From contig CAZFCB010000030.1 in NCBI GenBank assembly GCA_964517585.1, positions 1 through 16,314 of the forward strand: DNA of 16,314 nucleotides, written 5' to 3'. Below are positions 12,600 through 16,314 of the stretch, in pieces. The notes beneath the pieces were generated by a model that saw only the letters and a program-made list of their open reading frames with translations, was not told the DNA's origin and searched no databases. The position numbers were made by a program, and so were the translations under genes. How positions within the stretch are numbered: the first letter of the stretch is position 1; every line of letters begins with the position of its first letter. This stretch comes from JAGORY01 sp964517585. Lineage in GTDB: Bacteria; Patescibacteriota; Gracilibacteria; Peribacterales; Peribacteraceae.

Positions 12600-14543
12600 C
12601 TAGTTATCATGTGATTCCTGTGCCCTCGCTTTTTCTTCAGCCTTTTTCCTCATCACTTCTTCAGGTTTCGTCGTGATGATGGTGTGCTCTGTAGGACTTG
12701 CAACGACCTGAATGGCGACGTGTGTATTTCCGGCAAACAGTAGTCCTTGTCCTACGCCGGAATTTAGCAGGAGATACTTTTCTCCATCTGTGAGGTAAAA
12801 CAGCTTTGCAAGGTTATCCACACTGGCTGCTGATTGTTTCAGGAGTAACTGGAGTGACGTGTTGCTGATGATCGGCTTTCCGTACGGTGAATTGATGAAG
12901 TCATCGATGTCCTGCGTGATCGTGGTGACACCGAGATAATATTTTCGTGCGCGTTTAATGAGTCCGTAGAGGAAGAGAGCGGAGTCTTCGTACTGCATGA
13001 GGTTCCATGCTTCATCGATGATGAGTAGACGTTTTTTCATTTCCGAGCGCACACGGTTCCACAAGTACGTGAGCACAACATAGATTGCGATTGGACGCAG
13101 AACATCTTCTAGGTCTCGGATCTGGAACACGACCATTTCTTTATCCATCTCGATGTTCGTTGGCTTGTCGAAGAGCCCGGAGAAACTTCCTGACGTGTAC
13201 TTTTGCAGCGTCTGTGCCATGGCTTCACCACCCTGGCTCGTCATCAGCACATCGATGAGGTCATGGAGTGTGGGCGGTTCCATTTTCCCTGGCTCTGCAG
13301 TCTGTAGTGTTATGCCTTTGAGTGCGTATGTATCTAGGATCGCTTTATCCATAATGCCTTCTTCGGCAGGCGTAATATTGCCAAGCATGAGCTTGAAGAG
13401 TCCGTGCAAGCTGATGACAGCACTGCGGAGGACTTCGCCGACTTCGGCATCGTCACCGCGCACTGCAAGCGGTAGATCGAACGGGTTGATGCGGTGCGAG
13501 CTCTGGAGCGAGATGGGGATCATCGCCCCGCCCACAGTTCGGCAGAGGTCTACGTACTCGTTCTCAGGATCGATAACGAATGCTTGAACGCCCTGAATGA
13601 GTGAACGCAGAATTTCAAGTTTTACAACGTACGATTTTCCAGCACCAGAGGTTGCGAAGACATTCGCATTCGCATTCGGAAGATCGAAGCGGTCAAAGAT
13701 AATAAGTGAGTCATTGTGCCTGTTGATGCCGTAGAGAATGCCGTGATCATCCGTAAGATCGGATGAGCTGAAGGGAAAGCTGGTTGCGAGTGCCTGCGTA
13801 TTCATGTTGCGGTTGAGGTCGAGCTCGTCCATGCAGTACGGAAGGCAGCTGTTCCAGCCGTGTTCCATCTGAAATGCCGTCGGTTTTGTCAGAATCAGTT
13901 TACCTCCGAGTATTGCTTCAACGTCTGTTTGTACTTTCTTCAGTTTCGATTCGTTTTCTGCGTAGATTGTAAAATAGAAACCAAGTTGGAAGAGTTTTTC
14001 AGAACCTCGTGCGAGCAAGTCGCGCAGCTCTTCGGCGTCTTGCAGTGCAGCCTCTAACATAGGATCACGCACGATGCCGCGCTGTTGGAGCATGCGGATA
14101 CTGGAGCGCATTTCAGCGACTTTCTTTCGAAGCATCTTCAAAATTACTTTATTTGATGCCGGATAGATGAACATTGAAAGATCGATCTGAATGTCGAAAT
14201 TGATAAGTTGCGACATCCAGTTGGGATATATCTGACTTGGCCAGTTGTACGCATAGAAGCTACGAGCAACCATCTGTTCATTAATTTGCACACTAGAACG
14301 ATCAAATTTGAGTGCGGCAGGTGCGATGACATCGAGGAGTTTTTGCAAACCATCCTCATATCGCCTCACGACTTCCTTTTCTTCTTTCGTGAGCTCTGAG
14401 TCTTGATCATCGACTTTCTTCAGCACTTCTTCCACATTGGTATGAAGTCCAAGAAGCTCATCAAGTGCACTCAGCAGCTTTCCCGCAAGTGGAGAAACGT
14501 GTTTTGCTTTTACCTCTGCTGTTTGTTTTGTGTTTTCAGCCAT
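12600..14543 (-). CDS. VirB4/TraC-type secretion ATPase
   Basis: The 647-residue protein powers type IV secretion or pilus biogenesis at the membrane. The N-terminal half (about 1-270) is the VirB4/TraC docking region, with a helical stretch near 150-200. The C-terminal half is the motor, with Walker A in FATSGAGKS (lysine near 303), IDPENEY, Walker B in LLIIDEA (D-E near 509-510), and the TTITQDIDDF sensor segment, which is diagnostic for VirB4. I start it at ATG 14543 rather than 14594, because a TGC-TATACT promoter ends 6 nt upstream of 14543 and would lie inside the longer frame. No other mating-pair genes adjoin; the likely partners are the pilins at 4766-6215. Confidence 0.94.
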   Translation of the reverse strand: MAENTKQTAEVKAKHVSPLAGKLLSALDELLGLHTNVEEVLKKVDDQDSELTKEEKEVVRRYEDGLQKLLDVIAPAALKFDRSSVQINEQMVARSFYAYNWPSQIYPNWMSQLINFDIQIDLSMFIYPASNKVILKMLRKKVAEMRSSIRMLQQRGIVRDPMLEAALQDAEELRDLLARGSEKLFQLGFYFTIYAENESKLKKVQTDVEAILGGKLILTKPTAFQMEHGWNSCLPYCMDELDLNRNMNTQALATSFPFSSSDLTDDHGILYGINRHNDSLIIFDRFDLPNANANVFATSGAGKSYVVKLEILRSLIQGVQAFVIDPENEYVDLCRTVGGAMIPISLQSSHRINPFDLPLAVRGDDAEVGEVLRSAVISLHGLFKLMLGNITPAEEGIMDKAILDTYALKGITLQTAEPGKMEPPTLHDLIDVLMTSQGGEAMAQTLQKYTSGSFSGLFDKPTNIEMDKEMVVFQIRDLEDVLRPIAIYVVLTYLWNRVRSEMKKRLLIIDEAWNLMQYEDSALFLYGLIKRARKYYLGVTTITQDIDDFINSPYGKPIISNTSLQLLLKQSAASVDNLAKLFYLTDGEKYLLLNSGVGQGLLFAGNTHVAIQVVASPTEHTIITTKPEEVMRKKAEEKARAQESHDN

Positions 14544-14549
14544 CAGAAC

Positions 14550-14578
14550 AGTATAGCATAAAAGAAGTCTTTCTGGAA
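14550..14578 (-). promoter_or_regulatory. Promoter of the VirB4-type gene (leaderless type)
   Basis: On the minus strand, TTCCAG (14573-14578), a 17-nt spacer and TATACT (14550-14555) preceded by TGC (extended -10) end 6 nt before ATG 14543. The transcript probably begins at the start codon itself. Confidence 0.6.
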
Positions 14579-14636
14579 GAGCTTGAATCTCCATGAATCA
14601 TGATCTTAGGGCATCAAAAAGACATTTTTGCTTTGT

Positions 14637-15494
14637 TTATTCTGTGAAAAGCGAATCGTAACCGTCCTTTGAGTTTTTGCTCCGAGTTGCACGTTTCTTT
14701 TCGAGGACCTGAAGTTCGTCAGCGCCTGGGACATCGATCACTTTCACTCCTGCGATGAGAGCTTCACGGTTTTGCTGGATTGCGAGGATCTTTTTCCCAT
14801 AGAGAGTCAGGAGATCGTCGAGTGTATCTGTCAATGATTGTACTTGCTTGCGCTTCAAGTCTGTTTCAGCAAAAGCTGCTTGGAGACCTGTAAGGTTTTT
14901 CTGTTTTTCACCTGCAGCATCAAAGTCTTTGTCTTTAATTGCTTTCTTCAAATCACGATCTGCAGTACTGCTGTCTTTGCTTTGACTCGATGCTAATTTT
15001 TTGAGCTCATCCAACTGGGATCTGAGTTCCTTAAAACGATCATTGCTTCTTGTAGCGATATTTGTCAGAGCCTCCGTATACGTCTCGAGAGCTTGCTGCC
15101 TATCAGTGCTTCTGTTCAAGAGATCTGCGACATCCACCTGGAGTGCATCACCAAATGCCTGAAGCAGGTCGTAATCAGGATCTAGAATTTTCTGTTGTGA
15201 TAGAACGATCTGCATTTGAGCACCTACGCCAAGCAGAGCGCTGTCAGATGCGAGTGCCGTTGGGACAGCTGTAAGATATTCCGAAACGAAGACACCGAGA
15301 AGTGCTGCATTCCGCGTGACAGTACTGGTACTCGTCGGAGATAGAAGTGCATCGATTGATCGTACAGCACTGAGCGCACCACTCGTTCTGGGGAGGGAAC
15401 TAACTTCTTTCTTTCCGCATGCAACAAACAGAGTCGTAGTCATGATACAGAGCGTAAGCACTGCTCGAGCCGAGATTTTTCTCTCGTTTTCCAT
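14637..15494 (-). CDS. Putative coiled-coil lipoprotein
   Basis: The 285-residue protein has a positively charged N-terminus, a hydrophobic stretch and a lipobox-like LFVAC with C26 as the probable lipidation site, then GKK. F at -3 is less usual than L or V. The mature part has a Ser/Thr-rich segment (about 33-65). Long helices follow that are rich in Lys, Asp, Gln and Leu (about 130-235, for example RFKELRSQLDELKKLASSQS), suggesting a coiled coil. The family is not recognised. It lies upstream of the VirB4-type gene on the same strand (about 94 nt apart), but each has its own promoter. A link to the secretion machine is possible, not shown. Confidence 0.8.
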   Translation of the reverse strand: MENERKISARAVLTLCIMTTTLFVACGKKEVSSLPRTSGALSAVRSIDALLSPTSTSTVTRNAALLGVFVSEYLTAVPTALASDSALLGVGAQMQIVLSQQKILDPDYDLLQAFGDALQVDVADLLNRSTDRQQALETYTEALTNIATRSNDRFKELRSQLDELKKLASSQSKDSSTADRDLKKAIKDKDFDAAGEKQKNLTGLQAAFAETDLKRKQVQSLTDTLDDLLTLYGKKILAIQQNREALIAGVKVIDVPGADELQVLEKKRATRSKNSKDGYDSLFTE

Positions 15495-15501
15495 TTGTAA
15501 T

Positions 15502-15530
15502 ATTATACATTATTTTTGCATATTAGTAAA
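15502..15530 (-). promoter_or_regulatory. Promoter of the lipoprotein gene (leaderless type)
   Basis: On the minus strand, TTTACT (15525-15530), a 17-nt spacer and a perfect TATAAT (15502-15507) end 7 nt before ATG 15494. This is the closest consensus -10 with good spacing in the window. Confidence 0.7.
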
Positions 15531-15571
15531 ATATCAGACCTTCATGATGCCAGTATTCAAGAAAACAGCAT

Positions 15572-15614
15572 TTGTTCACATAAAATCCACAGAGTTTTCC
15601 ACACTTTGTTCATA
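15572..15614 (+). promoter_or_regulatory. Four phased DnaA-box-like 9-mers
   Basis: In the 277-nt gap between the lipoprotein gene and argS lie TTGTTCACA (15572), AAATCCACA (15583), TTTTCCACA (15595) and TTGTTCATA (15606). They share one orientation, with start-to-start steps of 11, 12 and 11 nt, about one helical turn each. Two of them differ from the TTATNCACA consensus at one position and two at two positions. An A+T-rich stretch (15496-15535) adjoins. They may be DnaA sites or sites of another repressor. Confidence 0.4.
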
Positions 15615-15738
15615 TAATTGATGCAGTACGAGGTGTACGATCGTGCATACATTTTTTGTTCAAACGTATGAAACAACACGAAGAAAAACTGTGATCAAGA
15701 TCAAATAATTGTTTCGACTATACAAGTGGCTTTCACGG

Positions 15739-15762
15739 TATAAAGTAGCGATGTTTTACTGA
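15739..15762 (+). promoter_or_regulatory. argS -10 box and three-codon upstream ORF
   Basis: TATAAA (15739-15744) is followed after 6 nt by ATG TTT TAC TGA (15751-15762), in the same frame as argS. The spacing equals that of the leaderless promoters elsewhere in the window, so this tiny ORF may be translated first. The -35 region is poor. Confidence 0.4.
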
Positions 15763-15771
15763 TCACTTCAT

Positions 15772-16314
15772 TTGTTCGATCTTCGCAAAAAATTAGAGGC
15801 AGAGGGACAGAAGATTTTGGTGAAGGAATTTGGCGATTCGACAAGTATCCACTTTGATGTTTCCCTTGATGAAGGACGAGGCGATCTCACGACGTCTGTT
15901 GCGCTTCAGGTTGCCAAAAAGGTTGAGAAATCTCCTCGTGACGTTGCTACCATCCTTGCCGAAGGTTTTGGCAAGATTCCTGGAGTACTTTCGACGGAAG
16001 TTGCAGGTGCAGGATTCGTGAATGTGACGGTGTTACCCTCTGAACTTATGAGCGGATTCATTGAAGTCCGTAGAGCGTGTCTTCCATCCAAGAAGAGGAA
16101 GGAGCAACCAGTTATCGTAGAGTATTCGCAACCGAACATCGCAAAACCGCTTGGCATTCACCACATCATTGGGACCGTTCTCGGCCAGACTGTGAGCAAT
16201 ATGTACGAACATGCAGGATATCCAGTTTTGCGCTGGAACTACATCGGGGACTGGGGTACACAATTTGGAAAACTGGCTGTTGCCAAGGAAAAGTGGGCTT
16301 CAAAGAGAAAGACG
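15772..16314 (+). CDS. argS: Arginyl-tRNA synthetase, N-terminal part
   Basis: The first 181 residues are present and the gene runs off the window. The N-terminal additional domain (about 1-100) opens with LRKKLEAEGQKIL and contains GRGDLTTSVALQVAK and GAGFVNVTV, both typical of ArgRS. The catalytic domain begins with VEYSQPNIAKPLGIHHIIGT and continues with YIGDWGTQFGKL, a strong ArgRS signature. The class I HIGH motif reads G-I-H-H (residues 128-131), with His in place of the Gly. Start is TTG 15772, the only accepted start codon after the in-frame TGA at 15760 and before the conserved N-terminal domain. No Shine-Dalgarno sequence is seen. ArgRS charges tRNA-Arg. Confidence 0.93.
   Translation, partial: MFDLRKKLEAEGQKILVKEFGDSTSIHFDVSLDEGRGDLTTSVALQVAKKVEKSPRDVATILAEGFGKIPGVLSTEVAGAGFVNVTVLPSELMSGFIEVRRACLPSKKRKEQPVIVEYSQPNIAKPLGIHHIIGTVLGQTVSNMYEHAGYPVLRWNYIGDWGTQFGKLAVAKEKWASKRKT

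Noticed and set aside
13153..13587. Long plus-strand frame inside the VirB4-type gene.
   Set aside because: It lies opposite the conserved motor domain and has no initiation signal.
15751..15762. TGA before argS as evidence for a UGA=Gly or UGA=Trp code.
   Set aside because: mgtE, fmt and pilin 1 end in TGA at their normal lengths, and no in-frame TGA is seen inside conserved domains.

Overview
The window looks like chromosomal DNA from a Candidate Phyla Radiation (Patescibacteria) bacterium. Three things suggest this: a cluster of small two-helix T4SS-type pilins, a VirB4-type ATPase with no mating-pair genes beside it, and compact, mostly housekeeping content. The standard code with TGA as stop fits (several genes end in TGA and no in-frame TGA is seen inside conserved domains), so a UGA=Gly lineage is ruled out. 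A PUR-domain ssDNA-binding protein and an SLH/thrombospondin-3 surface protein would suit the Peregrinibacteria/Peribacteria side, but that placement is a guess.

Layout. 1-1330: a DUF1232 (YkvA-like) membrane protein, tRNA-Gly(GCC) with its promoter, a nested palindromic element, then a GIY-YIG domain gene overlapping a GNAT acetyltransferase by 1 nt. 1330-3060: a gene-poor stretch with one possible 29-aa membrane peptide, an unrecognised 352-aa gene, and a TfoX N-domain protein. 3201-4529: the Mg2+ channel MgtE, followed by a three-stem palindrome. 4766-6215: three overlapping T4SS-pilin genes carrying four pilin units, because the middle gene is internally doubled. 6275-8783: metG, a one-helix Ser/Pro-rich membrane protein, and a PUR-domain protein. 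8880-11041 (minus): a surface protein with Ca-binding repeats and three SLH domains, translationally coupled to upstream fmt. 11101-12514: rbfA and a DHH/DHHA1 phosphoesterase. 12600-15494 (minus): VirB4-type ATPase and a putative lipoprotein. 15772-end: start of argS.

How the genes fit together. metG, fmt, argS, rbfA and tRNA-Gly form a translation set. The pilins and VirB4 probably serve one envelope machine, a reduced type IV secretion or DNA-transfer apparatus, although they sit about 6.4 kb apart. The SLH protein, the lipoprotein and the Ser/Pro-rich protein are envelope components.

Two non-protein patterns stand out. First, at least six genes on both strands have a sigma-70-like promoter whose -10 box ends only 6-10 nt before the start codon, which implies leaderless mRNAs. 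Second, both clearly convergent gene ends (8784-8879 and 12515-12599) hold inverted arrays of degenerate 7-nt repeats that would fold into bidirectional hairpins.
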